A stretch of DNA of 64,000 nucleotides from Brachybacterium fresconis (GTDB taxonomy: Bacteria; Actinomycetota; Actinomycetes; Actinomycetales; Dermabacteraceae), in assembly GCF_017876515.1 (NCBI RefSeq), contig NZ_JAGIOC010000001.1, positions 1,550,001 through 1,614,000 on the forward strand, in the 5' to 3' direction. Below the pieces are notes generated by a model that searched no databases, was not told where the DNA came from, and saw only the letters and a list, made by a program, of their open reading frames with translations. Position numbers and translations under genes: made by a program. Positions 12,305 to 23,575 of the stretch are shown in pieces (the stretch's first letter is position 1; each line of letters starts with the position of its first letter).

Positions 12305-12334
12305 ACGATAGAGCGTCCGAGCTGGCAGCGTCAA
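12305..12334 (-). promoter_or_regulatory. Candidate housekeeping promoter of rplM-rpsI
   Basis: On the minus strand TTGACG (12334-12329) is followed after 18 bases by TATCGT (12310-12305). Both hexamers fit the sigma-70/HrdB-type consensus and point at rplM. Confidence 0.6.
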
Positions 12335-12377
12335 CGCGAGGAGGCCTCGGCGGGGGTGTGATCTCCGGCTCTGTCGG

Positions 12378-12480
12378 CCATCGCACCGCGCAGTTCAAGC
12401 CCGGCGCGTCCGCGTGAACGCCGGTGCGCCCGCGGGAACCGGCGCGCCCGCGCGAATTCAGCCCCGGCGCGCCCGCGCGA
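12378..12480. repeat. Degenerate repeats overlapping the 3' end of truA
   Basis: Four imperfect copies of a unit close to CCGGCGCGCCCGCGCGAA (about 20-25 bases each) lie downstream of truA and enter its last codons. Confidence 0.5.
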
Positions 12481-13417
12481 TGGCGGCGCGGGCGGCGAGC
12501 TCCTCGTCGGGCGGGTAGGCGACGTGGTCGAGGGTCAGCCCCTGCGGCGGGCACATCGGGGCGGAGCCGAGGCCGTCGCGGGTGGCGGCTTCGCGGGTGC
12601 GGGCGGCGAGCACCTGGGCGGGCCAGCCCTCGTCCCGTCGGCCCTCCCCCACGGCGATCAGGGTGCCCACCAGGGAGCGCACCATGTGATGGCAGAAGGC
12701 GTCGGCGACCACGGTCGCGACGACCAGGCCCTCGTCGGCGCGGCCGACGTCCGGACGCTCCCAGCGCAGCTCGCGCAGGGTGCGGATGGTGCTCGCGCCC
12801 TCGCGGGGCCGGCAGAAGGAGAGGAAGTCGTGCTCGCCCAGCAGCGACTCGCTCGCGCGCGCCATGGCGGGGACGTCCAGATGGCGACGGTGGCGCAGCA
12901 CGTCGCGCCGCAGGGGGTCGTGGACGGCGGGACCGTCGGAGATGCGATAGCGGTAGCGGCGCCAGAGTGCGCCGAAGCGGGCGTCGAAGTCACCGGGGAC
13001 CTCGCGGGCGACGTGCACGACGACGTCCTTCGGCAGCACTCCCGCGAGCCGGGTGATGAGGGACTCGACCGGGCTGCGGTCGGAGCGCCCGGGGAGGGTG
13101 GCCAGCACCTCGCGCGGCACGTCGAGATGACAGACCTGGCCGCGGGCGTGGACGCCGGCGTCGGTGCGACCTGCGACGGTCACCCGCAGCGGGACCCGGG
13201 TGATGCGGGCCAGCGCGTCCTCGAGCTCGCCCTGCACGGTGCGCTGGCCGGGTTGGGCGGCCCAGCCGCGGAAGGCGGAGCCGTCGTAGGAGAGGTCCAG
13301 GCGCAGCCGGGCGGTGGGCGCCGCGGGCCGGGTCTGCTCCGCGGCGGGGGCCTGCTCAGGGACGGTCCACTCCACCGGGGTCGCGGTGCGGTCGGGGTCC
13401 GGGAACGCGGCGGGCAT
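12458..13417 (-). CDS. truA: tRNA pseudouridine(38-40) synthase
   Basis: Isomerises uridines 38, 39 and 40 in the tRNA anticodon stem-loop to pseudouridine. 319 residues. The catalytic Asp is Asp86 in [40 protein letters not shown] and [19 protein letters not shown] are family blocks. The first 36 residues are a Pro/Ala-rich extension not needed by the fold, so a later start is possible, but no better-placed ribosome site was seen. In many actinobacteria truA follows rplQ directly; here rplQ is 30 kb away. It is divergent from purD. Confidence 0.94.
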   Translation of the reverse strand: MPAAFPDPDRTATPVEWTVPEQAPAAEQTRPAAPTARLRLDLSYDGSAFRGWAAQPGQRTVQGELEDALARITRVPLRVTVAGRTDAGVHARGQVCHLDVPREVLATLPGRSDRSPVESLITRLAGVLPKDVVVHVAREVPGDFDARFGALWRRYRYRISDGPAVHDPLRRDVLRHRRHLDVPAMARASESLLGEHDFLSFCRPREGASTIRTLRELRWERPDVGRADEGLVVATVVADAFCHHMVRSLVGTLIAVGEGRRDEGWPAQVLAARTREAATRDGLGSAPMCPPQGLTLDHVAYPPDEELAARAAIARARRG

Positions 13418-13573
13418 GGCTCAGATCGTAACGGCGTCGGCGGGTGGCCCCACGCATCGGGGCGACCTCTGTCTCCCACCTCAGGTACCCCGTGTCTCCC
13501 CCATGAGGCACCCCCGGTTCCCCGCCCCGATGCCGCAGTGCGGTCACTTCATCGGGGCTGGCGGCCTGCTCGG

Positions 13574-13579
13574 TACGCT
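13574..13579 (+). promoter_or_regulatory. Candidate -10 for leaderless purD
   Basis: TACGCT ends 7 bases before the purD GTG, and no Shine-Dalgarno sequence precedes that start. The same layout recurs at several other genes in this window. Confidence 0.45.
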
Positions 13580-13586
13580 GGCTGAC

Positions 13587-14984
13587 GTGAAGATCCTCGT
13601 CATCGGCTCCGGAGGCCGCGAGCACGCGATCATCCGTCGCCTCGCCGCCGACCGCCCCGCCCCCGAGCTCCATGCCGCTCCCGGAAACCCCGGGATCGCC
13701 GAGCTCGCCACCTGCCACGATGTCTCCGTCAGCGATCTGGATGCCCAGGTGTCCCTCGCGCTCGAGCTGGCCGCGGACCTCGTGGTGGTCGGCCCGGAGG
13801 CCCCGCTGGTCGCCGGCAGCGCCGACCGTCTGCGTGCGGCGGGGCTGACGGTGTTCGGCCCGTCGGCCGCCGCCGCGCAGCTCGAGGGCTCGAAGTCCTG
13901 GGCGAAGGAGATCATGGCCGCCGCCCGTGTTCCCACGGCCGCGTCGGTGACGGTCACGGCCATCGAGGAGCTGGGGGCCGGGCTGGACCGGGTGAATCCG
14001 CTGTCGGACGTTCCCTTCGTGGTCAAGGCCGACGGGCTCGCCGCCGGCAAGGGCGTGGTGGTCACTCCCGATCGCGACGCCGCGGTCACCCACGCCGAGG
14101 CGGTGCTGACCGCGGGCGGGACCGTGGTCCTCGAGGAGTTCCTCGACGGACCCGAGGTGTCCCTGTTCTGCGTCAGCGACGGCACCCGGGTGGTCCCGCT
14201 GGCCCCCGCGCAGGACTTCAAGCGCGCCCTGGACGACGACGAGGGTCCCAACACCGGCGGCATGGGCGCCTACTCCCCGCTGCCCTGGGCTCCGGAGGGC
14301 CTGGCCGACGAGGTCGTGCGCACTGTCGCCCAGCCCACGATCGACGAGATGGCCTCCCGCGGCACCCCCTTCGTCGGCGTGCTGTACTGCGGCCTCGCCC
14401 TCACCTCCCGGGGCGTGCGAGTGGTCGAGTTCAACGCCCGCTTCGGCGACCCGGAGACGCAAGTCGTCCTCGAGCGGCTCGCCTCCCCGTTCGCTCCCCT
14501 GCTGCTCGCCGCCGCCCGCGGCGACCTGAGCACCGTCCCCGCCCCGACCTGGCACGACTCCGCCGCCGTGACCGTGGTCGTCGCGTGCGCCGGCTACCCG
14601 GCCGCGGCCCGCACCGGGGACGTGATCGCCGGGATCGACGCGGCCGAGATGCTCGGCACCCACGTGATCCACGCCGGCACCGTCCGCGACGAGCACGGTG
14701 CGCTGCTCAGCGCCGGCGGCCGCGTGCTCTCCGTCGTCGGCGCCGGGGAGGACCTCGAGGCCGCTCGCGTGCTGGCCCTGGCCGGCGCGGAGGCGATCGC
14801 CCTCGAAGGGTGCCAGCACCGCCACGACATCGCCCGCACCGCCGCCCGGGACGCGCAGTCCGACCCCGGCGCACCGTCGACGTCGAACACACAGTCCGCA
14901 TCGAGCGCGGGATCCACACCGGGTGCCCACCCCGCGTCGGACGCCCCATCGACCCCGATCCCTGACGAGGGAGCCCCCGCATGA
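13587..14984 (+). CDS. purD: Phosphoribosylamine-glycine ligase (GAR synthetase)
   Basis: Second step of de novo purine synthesis: joins phosphoribosylamine and glycine with ATP. 465 residues including an unusual tail. It begins VKILVIGSGGREHAI, the family start. The ATP-grasp region has VVKADGLAAGKGVVV, VSLFCVSDG and GGMGAYSPLP, ending with VEFNARFGDPETQ. After the normal C-terminus (about residue 425) there is a roughly 38-residue Ser/Thr/Asp/Pro-rich tail of no recognised function. The start is GTG at 13587; there is no Shine-Dalgarno site and the transcript looks leaderless. It overlaps purC by four bases (ATGA), so the two are translationally coupled. Confidence 0.96.
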   Translation: MKILVIGSGGREHAIIRRLAADRPAPELHAAPGNPGIAELATCHDVSVSDLDAQVSLALELAADLVVVGPEAPLVAGSADRLRAAGLTVFGPSAAAAQLEGSKSWAKEIMAAARVPTAASVTVTAIEELGAGLDRVNPLSDVPFVVKADGLAAGKGVVVTPDRDAAVTHAEAVLTAGGTVVLEEFLDGPEVSLFCVSDGTRVVPLAPAQDFKRALDDDEGPNTGGMGAYSPLPWAPEGLADEVVRTVAQPTIDEMASRGTPFVGVLYCGLALTSRGVRVVEFNARFGDPETQVVLERLASPFAPLLLAAARGDLSTVPAPTWHDSAAVTVVVACAGYPAAARTGDVIAGIDAAEMLGTHVIHAGTVRDEHGALLSAGGRVLSVVGAGEDLEAARVLALAGAEAIALEGCQHRHDIARTAARDAQSDPGAPSTSNTQSASSAGSTPGAHPASDAPSTPIPDEGAPA

Positions 14985-15898
14985 GCCCCACCACCTCCAC
15001 GCCCCTGAACGAGGCTCCCCAGCTGCCCGGCTGGGACCACGTCGTCACCGGCAAGGTCCGCGAGCTGTACGTCCCCGCCGGCGTCGACCCCGCCGAGGCG
15101 AGCGAGGTGCTGGTGGTCGCGACCGATCGCATCAGCGCCTACGACCACTCCCTGCAGCCCGGCATCCCGGACAAGGGCCGGGTGCTCACGGCCATCAGCC
15201 GGTTCTGGTTCGACCAGCTGACCGACCTCGTCCCGAACCACGTGATCTCCGCGTCCGACGTGCCCGCGGAGGTCGCCGGCCGTGCGCTGCGCTGCCACGG
15301 TCTGGACATGGTGCCGCTGGAATGCGTCGCCCGCGGCTATCTCACCGGGTCAGGGCTGGCCGACTACCGGGCCGGGGGCTCCGTCGGCGGGCACGTGCTG
15401 CCCGGCGGCCTGGTCGACGCCTCGCGCCTGGATCCGGCGATCTTCACCCCGTCCACGAAGGCGGAGGCCGGGGAGCACGACCAGAACATCACCGTCGCCC
15501 AGGCTCGGGACCTGGTGGGCGCCGAGCTCGCCGACGAGCTGGAGCACCTCACCCTCGCGGCGTACGAGAGAGCCCGGACGATCGCCGCGGAGCGCGGCAT
15601 CCTGCTGGCCGACACGAAGTTCGAGTTCGGCCGCTCACGCACCGACGGCACCCTGATGCTCGGCGACGAGGTGCTCACCCCCGACTCGAGCCGGTTCTGG
15701 TCCGCGGACTCCTACGTCGAGGGCCGCACCCAGCCCAGCCTGGACAAGCAGTTCGTGCGCAACTGGCTGACCTCCCGCGCCTCCGGCTGGCACAAGGGCA
15801 CCGACACCCCGCCCCCACCGCTGCCGGCCGACGTGGTCGAGCAGACCCGCGACCGCTACGTCGAGGCCTACGAGCGTCTCACCGGCGAGCGGTTCTGA
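14981..15898 (+). CDS. purC: Phosphoribosylaminoimidazole-succinocarboxamide synthase (SAICAR synthetase)
   Basis: Joins CAIR and aspartate with ATP to give SAICAR, the eighth step of purine synthesis. 305 residues, the size of the yeast/actinobacterial type rather than the short E. coli type. Motifs: GKVRELY, ATDRISAYD, VPLECVARGYLTGSG, LADTKFEFG, LTPDSSRFW, SLDKQFVRNWL. The ATG overlaps the purD stop. Gene order would usually continue into purS-purQ-purL; here the oppositely oriented thiamine-precursor transporter and two other genes lie in between. Confidence 0.97.
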   Translation: MSPTTSTPLNEAPQLPGWDHVVTGKVRELYVPAGVDPAEASEVLVVATDRISAYDHSLQPGIPDKGRVLTAISRFWFDQLTDLVPNHVISASDVPAEVAGRALRCHGLDMVPLECVARGYLTGSGLADYRAGGSVGGHVLPGGLVDASRLDPAIFTPSTKAEAGEHDQNITVAQARDLVGAELADELEHLTLAAYERARTIAAERGILLADTKFEFGRSRTDGTLMLGDEVLTPDSSRFWSADSYVEGRTQPSLDKQFVRNWLTSRASGWHKGTDTPPPPLPADVVEQTRDRYVEAYERLTGERF

Positions 15899-15924
15899 CC
15901 CGCCGCCCCGGACCGGGCACCCCC

Positions 15925-18394
<2,470 letters not shown>

Positions 18395-18405
<11 letters not shown>

Positions 18406-19027
18406 GGCGGGCGGGGGCGTCGTCGACCGTCCTCGGATCCGCGCTCTGCCGGGATCCGCCGATCGCGAAGTTGTCGAGCACTCCGGTGCGCACCAGGGCG
18501 TCGACCAGGACCTTGGCGAGCAGGCCGCCGAGGACGATGCCGGAGACCACCTGCATTCCCAGTCGCAGCCCCAGGATGTCCTGCCCGTACCAGCCCATCC
18601 GCACGGCGGTCCAGAAGAAGACCAGACCCGCGCCGAGGGCGCCGGAGAGGGCGTAGGTGCCCCATCCGAACCGGCGGTACCGGGTCAGTGCGAAGGGCAG
18701 CTCGCTGCCCGCCCCTTGCAGCGCGGCGGACAGCAGCAGCAGCGGACCGACGGGACTGCCCAGGAACACGACCTCGACGACGGCCGCGAGGATCTCCGCG
18801 ATCACTCCGCTGAACGGGCGGCGGATGATCGCGACCGCGACGGGCCCCACCAGCAACCAGGACCCGGCCAGGACGTGCTGGGCGAGGTCCCCGGCGGGCC
18901 CCATGGCGATCGCCAGAGCGTTCCAAGTCTGGACGAACACCCAGTACAGGAAGCCGAAGACGGTTCCGAGCACCACCACCAGCACGATCTCGCGCAGGTC
19001 CAGCCGGCCGCGGGCCCGGGCGGTCAT
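18395..19027 (-). CDS. ykoE: Substrate-binding membrane (S) component of the ECF transporter, YkoE family
   Basis: Integral membrane protein expected to bind hydroxymethylpyrimidine or thiamine and pass it to the ATPase module. 210 residues with about five to six hydrophobic segments (for example IVLVVVLGTVFGFLYWVF near the N-terminus and VVSGIVLGGLLAKVLVDAL near the C-terminus). The motif FAL-TRYRRFGWGTYALSGALG is typical of the YkoE family. The ATG at 19027 overlaps the ykoF stop (ATGA), and its own end overlaps the next gene by 11 bases, so the three genes are tightly coupled. Substrate is inferred from the TPP riboswitch and synteny with ykoFEDC. Confidence 0.87.
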
Positions 19028-19743
19028 CGCGTCACCGTCCCGAGGTCCCGGACCTCGTGCGAGGGACTGTTGAGGCTGACCGTGAGATGGCTGGTCACGT
19101 GCTGGACGCCGCGCCCCACCAGCACCCATCCGGCGAGCGCGGTCGCGAGCACGTCCCCGACGTCCCCCTCGAGCCGGGTCGCGAAGTGCTCGGAGCCGCG
19201 GAAGGTGCCCAGGTCGCGGGCATGATCGATCGCCGCGCAGATGTCCCGCATGTGGTCGGGGGCGGTGCCGTCCGCGGCGACCTGGTCGGCCAAGGGGTAC
19301 AGGGCCCACTCCGCGGTGGCGAACCGCCCGGTCCGGCGCGGGGGCGGGACCTCGGCGCGACGCGGCCCGGCGCCGCCGGGCAGCTCGCAGACGACCTCGC
19401 CAGGGCAGCCGCGGGACAGGTGCACGGTCAGCGCGGCGTGGTGCTCGGTGCGGGCGAGTCCCTCGCCGAGGTCGATCAGCCAGCGCAGGAGGTCCGCCTC
19501 GTGACCTCCGACATAGGTGGAGACGTCGCCGGTCTCGCGCACCAGAGAGCTCTCGTCGAGACCGGAGAGCGTCTCGCCGAGGATCCGGGCGTAGTCGTCG
19601 GCCATGACGGCGGCGGTGATCCGGGCGCCCACCCCGAAGCCCAGCGGGGTCTCGACAGGGTCCGCGGAGGCGGTCGGGGCTCTCCCCTCCCCCGGGGCGG
19701 CGGACGAGGCGGGAGAAACGGACGATGCAGCAGCGGTGGTCAC
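19024..19743 (-). CDS. ykoF: YkoF-family thiamine/HMP-binding protein
   Basis: Soluble protein of the ykoFEDC type; the Bacillus member binds thiamine through two ferredoxin-like repeats. 239 residues. The first repeat starts near 34 (GVGARITAAVMADDYARILG) and the second near 147 (ATAEWALYPLADQVAADGTAPDHMRDI), each ending in a STYVGG-like or GTFRGS-like segment. The first 30 residues are Ala/Ser-rich and probably disordered. The start is GTG at 19743; a hairpin covers the region just ahead of it. First gene of the riboswitch-controlled operon. Its exact role in transport is not settled even in Bacillus. Confidence 0.85.
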   Translation of the reverse strand: MTTAAASSVSPASSAAPGEGRAPTASADPVETPLGFGVGARITAAVMADDYARILGETLSGLDESSLVRETGDVSTYVGGHEADLLRWLIDLGEGLARTEHHAALTVHLSRGCPGEVVCELPGGAGPRRAEVPPPRRTGRFATAEWALYPLADQVAADGTAPDHMRDICAAIDHARDLGTFRGSEHFATRLEGDVGDVLATALAGWVLVGRGVQHVTSHLTVSLNSPSHEVRDLGTVTR

Positions 19744-19746
19744 GAT

Positions 19747-19771
19747 CCGTGCCTTTCACGACGCGGCACGG
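19747..19771 (-). promoter_or_regulatory. Hairpin over the ykoF ribosome-binding region (candidate riboswitch expression platform)
   Basis: CCGTGCC (19771-19765) pairs perfectly with GGCACGG (19753-19747). The loop ends in GAAA and the 3' arm covers the AAAGG that would serve as the ribosome site; the GTG start follows 3 bases later. This fits translational rather than transcriptional control by the upstream TPP aptamer. Confidence 0.5.
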
Positions 19772-19794
19772 ACGCACAGCGGCTCTCGCCCTGC

Positions 19795-19886
19795 GGAGGC
19801 TCCCTGCGCCGGCATGATCCGGATCAGGTTCTACGGTCGGAGTCGGAGTACTCCCTCTCAGCCCGGCTCACCGGGCTCCCGTGCAC
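19795..19886 (-). promoter_or_regulatory. TPP (THI-box) riboswitch
   Basis: Read on the minus strand the element shows GGGAGCCCGGTGAGCCGGG, then CTGAGAGGG, then the hallmark CCTGATCCGGATCATGCCGG, and finally GCGCAGGGAG. These are the conserved segments of the thiamine pyrophosphate aptamer in the right order and spacing. The P1 closing helix is not obvious to me. It lies directly upstream of ykoF-ykoE-ykoDC, so thiamine pyrophosphate should repress this uptake operon. Confidence 0.93.
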
Positions 19887-19948
19887 ACGGCCACTGTAGC
19901 CGCCGACGGGAGCGTGCCGCAGACCTGTCCATGCGCCGGCACGCGCGC

Positions 19949-20536
19949 TCAGTCCTCCACCAGGGGGACGAAGCGGAACCCGCCGTGCTCGGTGTCCCGC
20001 ACCCGGCCCCCGCGGCGCTCGAGGCGATGCATCGTCGTCCCCACGGGGATCACCATCACCCCGCCCTCGGCCAGCTGGTCGAGCAGCGCGTGAGGGACCT
20101 CGCGCGCTTCGGCGGAGACCAGGATCCGGTCGTAGGGGCCGTCCTCCGGGGCGCCCAGCACACCCGGGCGGGCGAGCCGGATCTCCGCCACGCCCGCGGG
20201 GTCGGCGGCGACGAGGGCCTGTCGCGACGGTTCGATGAGCGCCTCCTGGCGCTCCACGCCGATCACCCTCCCGCCGGGTCCGGCGAGCTGTGCGAGCAGC
20301 GCCGTCGTCCACCCCGACCCGGAGCCCAGGTCGAGCACCCTGCCACCGAGCGGCACGTCGAGCAGCCGGAGCATGACGGCGACCGTGTAGGGCTGCGAGT
20401 TCGTCTGGCCGTGGCCGATGGGGAGCGGGGCGTCCTGGTCCGCCCGATCACGCTGCTCCTCGGGCAGGAACCGGGCACGCCGAACCGCTCGGAAGGCGAG
20501 GTCCACGGCGTCGGCGTCGTGCTCCATGACGACCAC
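19949..20536 (-). CDS. Protein-L-isoaspartate O-methyltransferase family protein
   Basis: SAM-dependent methyltransferase of the PCMT fold. 195 residues, close to the roughly 210 of Pcm. Visible: PLPIGHGQTNSQPYTVAVM (the substrate-lid motif of PCMT), then VLDLGSGSGWTTALLAQL (SAM site), GVERQEALIE, and YDRILVSAEAREVPHALLDQLAEGGVMVIPVG. The acceptor specificity is uncertain, because actinobacterial members also modify other substrates. The start is GTG at 20536 with GAGGGG just ahead, directly abutting the stop of the upstream metallo-beta-lactamase-fold gene, so the two are cotranscribed. Confidence 0.85.
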   Translation of the reverse strand: MVVMEHDADAVDLAFRAVRRARFLPEEQRDRADQDAPLPIGHGQTNSQPYTVAVMLRLLDVPLGGRVLDLGSGSGWTTALLAQLAGPGGRVIGVERQEALIEPSRQALVAADPAGVAEIRLARPGVLGAPEDGPYDRILVSAEAREVPHALLDQLAEGGVMVIPVGTTMHRLERRGGRVRDTEHGGFRFVPLVED

Positions 20537-21265
20537 TCATCCCCTCGAGGTGATCTCGACGACGCCGTCGGCCGGCCAGTCGCGCACCTCGGTGCCCTCG
20601 GGGGCGAGGTTCGTGGACTGGCGCAGGAAGATCGGTCGGCCGACGTCGCTGGCGATCGCCTCGTGCACGGGCAGGGCGAGGACCGGGCGGACGCTGCGCA
20701 GGAAGTCGATGGTCTCGGACATCTTCGACCACGGCGCGACGACCGCGAAGGCGAGCACGTCGATCCCGTGGAACTCGGGGACCGGCTCGAGGGAGTCCCC
20801 GGTGATGCCGAGGCGCGGAGAGTCGCCGGCGGTGAGCACCAGACCCGTGTTGCCCACCCGGGGGATGTCGGGATGGATGATCGCGTGCTGGCCCCCGACG
20901 GCGCTGATCCTCAGAGCCGGGTCATCGCCGACGGGCGGGAACTCGTGGGCGGCCCCGGCGCTCAGCGGGAGCAGACGCTCGCCGTCCACCGCCGGGACGT
21001 CCTCGGCCGGCTCTGCCAGCTGCGTCGCGGTCTCCGGCTCCGCGATCACGATCGCGTCCGGGCTCGCCGCGAGCACCTCGGCCAGCAGGGCGCGATCGAG
21101 GTGGTCGGGATGCTGATGGGTGATCGCGATGGCATCGATCGTGCTGAGGGTCCCGGGACCCAGAGCGCGCACGGCCCGCCCGCTGAAGCCGCCCGGGTCG
21201 ACCAGGAGCCGTCTCCCGGCGGTCTCGACGAGCAGGCATGAATGGACGAGGTGACGGATCTTCAT
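20537..21265 (-). CDS. Metallo-beta-lactamase-fold metal-dependent hydrolase
   Basis: 242 residues. It begins MKIRHLVHSCLLVET, and THQHPDHLD is the metal-binding HxHxDH-like motif. Later GGQHAIIHPDIPR and GDSLEP supply further ligands, and PVHEA comes near the end. This pattern matches the UlaG/YtnP-like branch of small hydrolases; the substrate is unknown. The ATG at 21265 follows GGAGGCAGCG. It is the first gene of a two-gene operon with the PCMT-like methyltransferase. Confidence 0.83.
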   Translation of the reverse strand: MKIRHLVHSCLLVETAGRRLLVDPGGFSGRAVRALGPGTLSTIDAIAITHQHPDHLDRALLAEVLAASPDAIVIAEPETATQLAEPAEDVPAVDGERLLPLSAGAAHEFPPVGDDPALRISAVGGQHAIIHPDIPRVGNTGLVLTAGDSPRLGITGDSLEPVPEFHGIDVLAFAVVAPWSKMSETIDFLRSVRPVLALPVHEAIASDVGRPIFLRQSTNLAPEGTEVRDWPADGVVEITSRG

Positions 21266-21574
21266 CGCTGCCTCCGGCATCGGTGGACTCGGACACGACG
21301 AACGTAACCTGATTCGCCGCAGGGCGCGAGGGGTCGCGCGCCGGGCGCCGACCGCCGGGCGCCGAGCTCTCCCCCGGGTCGCCGGGCACCCGCCGGCCGG
21401 ACTCTGCCGCCGCCGGGTGCTGGGCGCTCCCCCGCCGGGCCCCCGCGGCTCGGTACGATGGCCGGGGTCGGCACCGAGATCGTCGGTGAGCCCGGGAGCC
21501 GCTCCCGTCCCGCCCAGCAGAACGCACCCGTCCGGCCGCCCGCGAGCGGCCGATGTCCTCCAGGAGAGCGCCCC
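21266..21574. other. Intergenic region between the hydrolase gene and purS
   Basis: 309 bases without a credible gene. 21327-21430 is a patchwork of CCGGGCGCCGA/CGCCGGGC-type short repeats. TACGAT at 21454-21459 is a possible -10 for purS-purQ, leaving an untranslated leader of roughly 110 bases; no good -35 was found. Confidence 0.5.
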
Positions 21575-21832
21575 ATGCCCCGCGTCGTGGTCCATGTCAT
21601 GCCGAAGCCGGAGATCCTCGACCCGCAGGGGAAGGCCGTCGCCGCGGCGCTGCCCCGCCTGGGCTTCGAGGGGATCAGCTCCGTGCGCCAGGGCAAGCGG
21701 TTCGAGCTCGAGGTCGAGGGCGAGGTCACCGACGCGGTGCTCGCGAACCTCCGCGAGGCCGCCACCACCCTGCTGTCCAACCCCGTGATCGAGGACGTCA
21801 CCGCCCTCGATGTCGAGGAGGGCCAGGCCTGA
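21575..21832 (+). CDS. purS: Phosphoribosylformylglycinamidine synthase subunit PurS
   Basis: Small subunit that bridges PurQ and PurL in the three-part FGAM synthase of Gram-positives. 85 residues, the normal size. It starts [21 protein letters not shown] and contains [19 protein letters not shown] and NPVIEDVT, typical of PurS. The ATG at 21575 follows CAGGAGAGCG. Its stop codon shares one base with the purQ start. Confidence 0.95.
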   Translation: MPRVVVHVMPKPEILDPQGKAVAAALPRLGFEGISSVRQGKRFELEVEGEVTDAVLANLREAATTLLSNPVIEDVTALDVEEGQA

Positions 21833-22557
21833 TGCGCATCGGTGTGGTGACCTTCCCCGGCACGCTCGACGACCGCGACGCCCTGCGGGCCGTGCGCCTG
21901 GCGGGCGGCGATCCGGTCGCGCTGTGGCACGGCGAGGACGATCTGCTGGACGTCGAGGCGATCGTGCTGCCCGGCGGCTTCTCCTACGGCGACTACCTGC
22001 GCGCCGGCGCGATCAGCCGCTTCGCCCCGGTGATGGACAAGGTGGTCGACGCCGCCCGCGGCGGGATGCCCGTCCTCGGCATCTGCAACGGGTTCCAGGT
22101 GCTGTGCGAGACGCATCTGCTGCCGGGCGCGATGATCAAGAACTCCCACCGCTCCTTCCTCTGCCGCGACCAGCCGCTGCGGGTCGAGAACACCCGCACC
22201 GCCTGGACCACCGAGTACGAGCAGGACCAGGTCATCCGGATCCCGCTGAAGAACCAGGACGGCCAGTACGTGGCCGACGAGCGCACCCTGGCCGAGCTCG
22301 AGGCCGAACAGCGCGTCGTGTTCCGCTACACCGCCGGCGCCTCCCACGGCCCGGCCGGCTTCGAGTCCAACCCCAACGGGTCCCGGCACGACATCGCCGG
22401 TGTCACCAACGCCGAGGGCAACGTCGTGGGGCTGATGCCCCATCCCGAACATGCCGTCGAGACGGGCTTCGGCCCCGACGAGCCCGGGGCGGGCACCCGC
22501 ACGGGCGTCGACGGGCTGAGCATGTTCACCTCGGTGCTGCGCAGCCTGGTCGCCTGA
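21832..22557 (+). CDS. purQ: Phosphoribosylformylglycinamidine synthase subunit PurQ (glutaminase)
   Basis: Supplies ammonia from glutamine to PurL. 241 residues. It is a class I glutamine amidotransferase: nucleophile Cys85 in GICNGFQVL, and the His/Glu pair in MPHPEHAVE near the C-terminus. Also [12 protein letters not shown] and [15 protein letters not shown]. The start overlaps the purS stop by one base. purL normally follows at once; here transposons and about 18 kb of other genes lie between, although PurL itself is present and intact. Confidence 0.96.
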   Translation: MRIGVVTFPGTLDDRDALRAVRLAGGDPVALWHGEDDLLDVEAIVLPGGFSYGDYLRAGAISRFAPVMDKVVDAARGGMPVLGICNGFQVLCETHLLPGAMIKNSHRSFLCRDQPLRVENTRTAWTTEYEQDQVIRIPLKNQDGQYVADERTLAELEAEQRVVFRYTAGASHGPAGFESNPNGSRHDIAGVTNAEGNVVGLMPHPEHAVETGFGPDEPGAGTRTGVDGLSMFTSVLRSLVA

Positions 22558-22629
22558 CCCTCGATCCTCCGCGCCCCGCGCCCACGAGCGCCGTCCCCCT
22601 TCCGGGGGGGGGTGTCCCTATGTTTCGAG

Positions 22630-23413
22630 TCAAGCCGCGAGGGCGGCCGGCTCAGGGGTAGGGACGGTTCTCGGGGGCTGGTAGTAGGTGCCGTCGCGGA
22701 GCATTGCGAAGATGACGTTGCAGCGGCGGCGGGCCAGGCAGATAACGGCGGCGTTGTGACGTTTGCCCTGGGCTCGTTTGCGGTCGTAGTAGGCCTTCGA
22801 GGCAGGGTCGTGGTTCGAGGCGACCCAGGCCGAGTAGAACATCGCGTTTTTCAGGCGTTTGTTGCCGGATCTGGCGGGGAACTCGCCGCGGATCGAGGTT
22901 CCGGATCTTCGCGTGACCGGCGCGATGCCTGCATAGGCCGCGAGGTGGCCGGGGGTTTCGAACGCGGAGCCGTCGCCGATGTTCAGGAGGATCTGGGCGG
23001 CGGTCTTGATGCCGATCCCCGGCATGCTCATCAAGACCGAGGCGAGAGGGAAGTCCTCCAGCATGGCCTCGACCTCCCGCGCCACTGTCGCCCGCTGTTC
23101 CTTCAGTTCCTTCACTTGACCAGCGACTCGGGGGATCACGAGCTCCACTGCCGCGGTCGCCGGCACGACCACGGTCTGCTCGCCCAGCGCCTTGAAGATC
23201 TGGTCGATCAGCGCTTCGGGATCGCGACGCGAACGGGACCGGGCAAACCGTAGAACCCTGGCCCGGCCTGCAGCCCTGAACCTGGTCGGGCCGCCAAACT
23301 TCTCCAGCAGGTCCAGCACGAGCCCGGTGGCCAGACTGCCGCCGGCGAAGACGCGCTCGAACGCAGGATGAATCTGCGTGAGCAGAGACCGAATCCGATT
23401 CAGCGCCCTGGTG
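22630..23413 (-). pseudogene. IS110 transposase, C-terminal part (split by IS21)
   Basis: Carries the C-terminal transposase domain: TRALNRIRSLLTQIHPAFERV, the helix-hairpin-helix-like MPGIGIKTAAQILLNIGD, AAYAGIAPVTRRSG and SGNKRLKNAMFYSAW. It is separated from its N-terminal part by the 2580-base IS21 element. Removing that element and one copy of the 6-base duplication rejoins the two parts in frame (the junction codon becomes AGG, giving ETTRALNRIR) into one 407-residue protein, the normal IS110 size. The gene was therefore intact until the IS21 insertion; no other lesion is seen. Confidence 0.93.
23408..23413. repeat. Left copy of the IS21 target-site duplication
   Basis: CTGGTG, matched by CTGGTG at 25994-25999 at the other end of the IS21 element. 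Confidence 0.9.
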
Positions 23414-23575
23414 TGAATATTCGCGTCACTGGGGTCCGTCGGTAGCGCGTCTCGGGGCCGGTGCGCGAGTCGGGGTGTAGCGCGCTCGGGGGCCACCGAC
23501 GGTGTGCTTGGGGGCCACGTCCATAGGCTCCTTCCGCCGCGTGTATAGGGCACGTGGCGGAAGGAGCAATCGGAA

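Noticed and set aside
22592-22611. CCCCC-TTCC-GGGGG hairpin after purQ as a terminator
   Set aside because: Short and immediately beside the transposon boundary; possible but not supported strongly enough to list.
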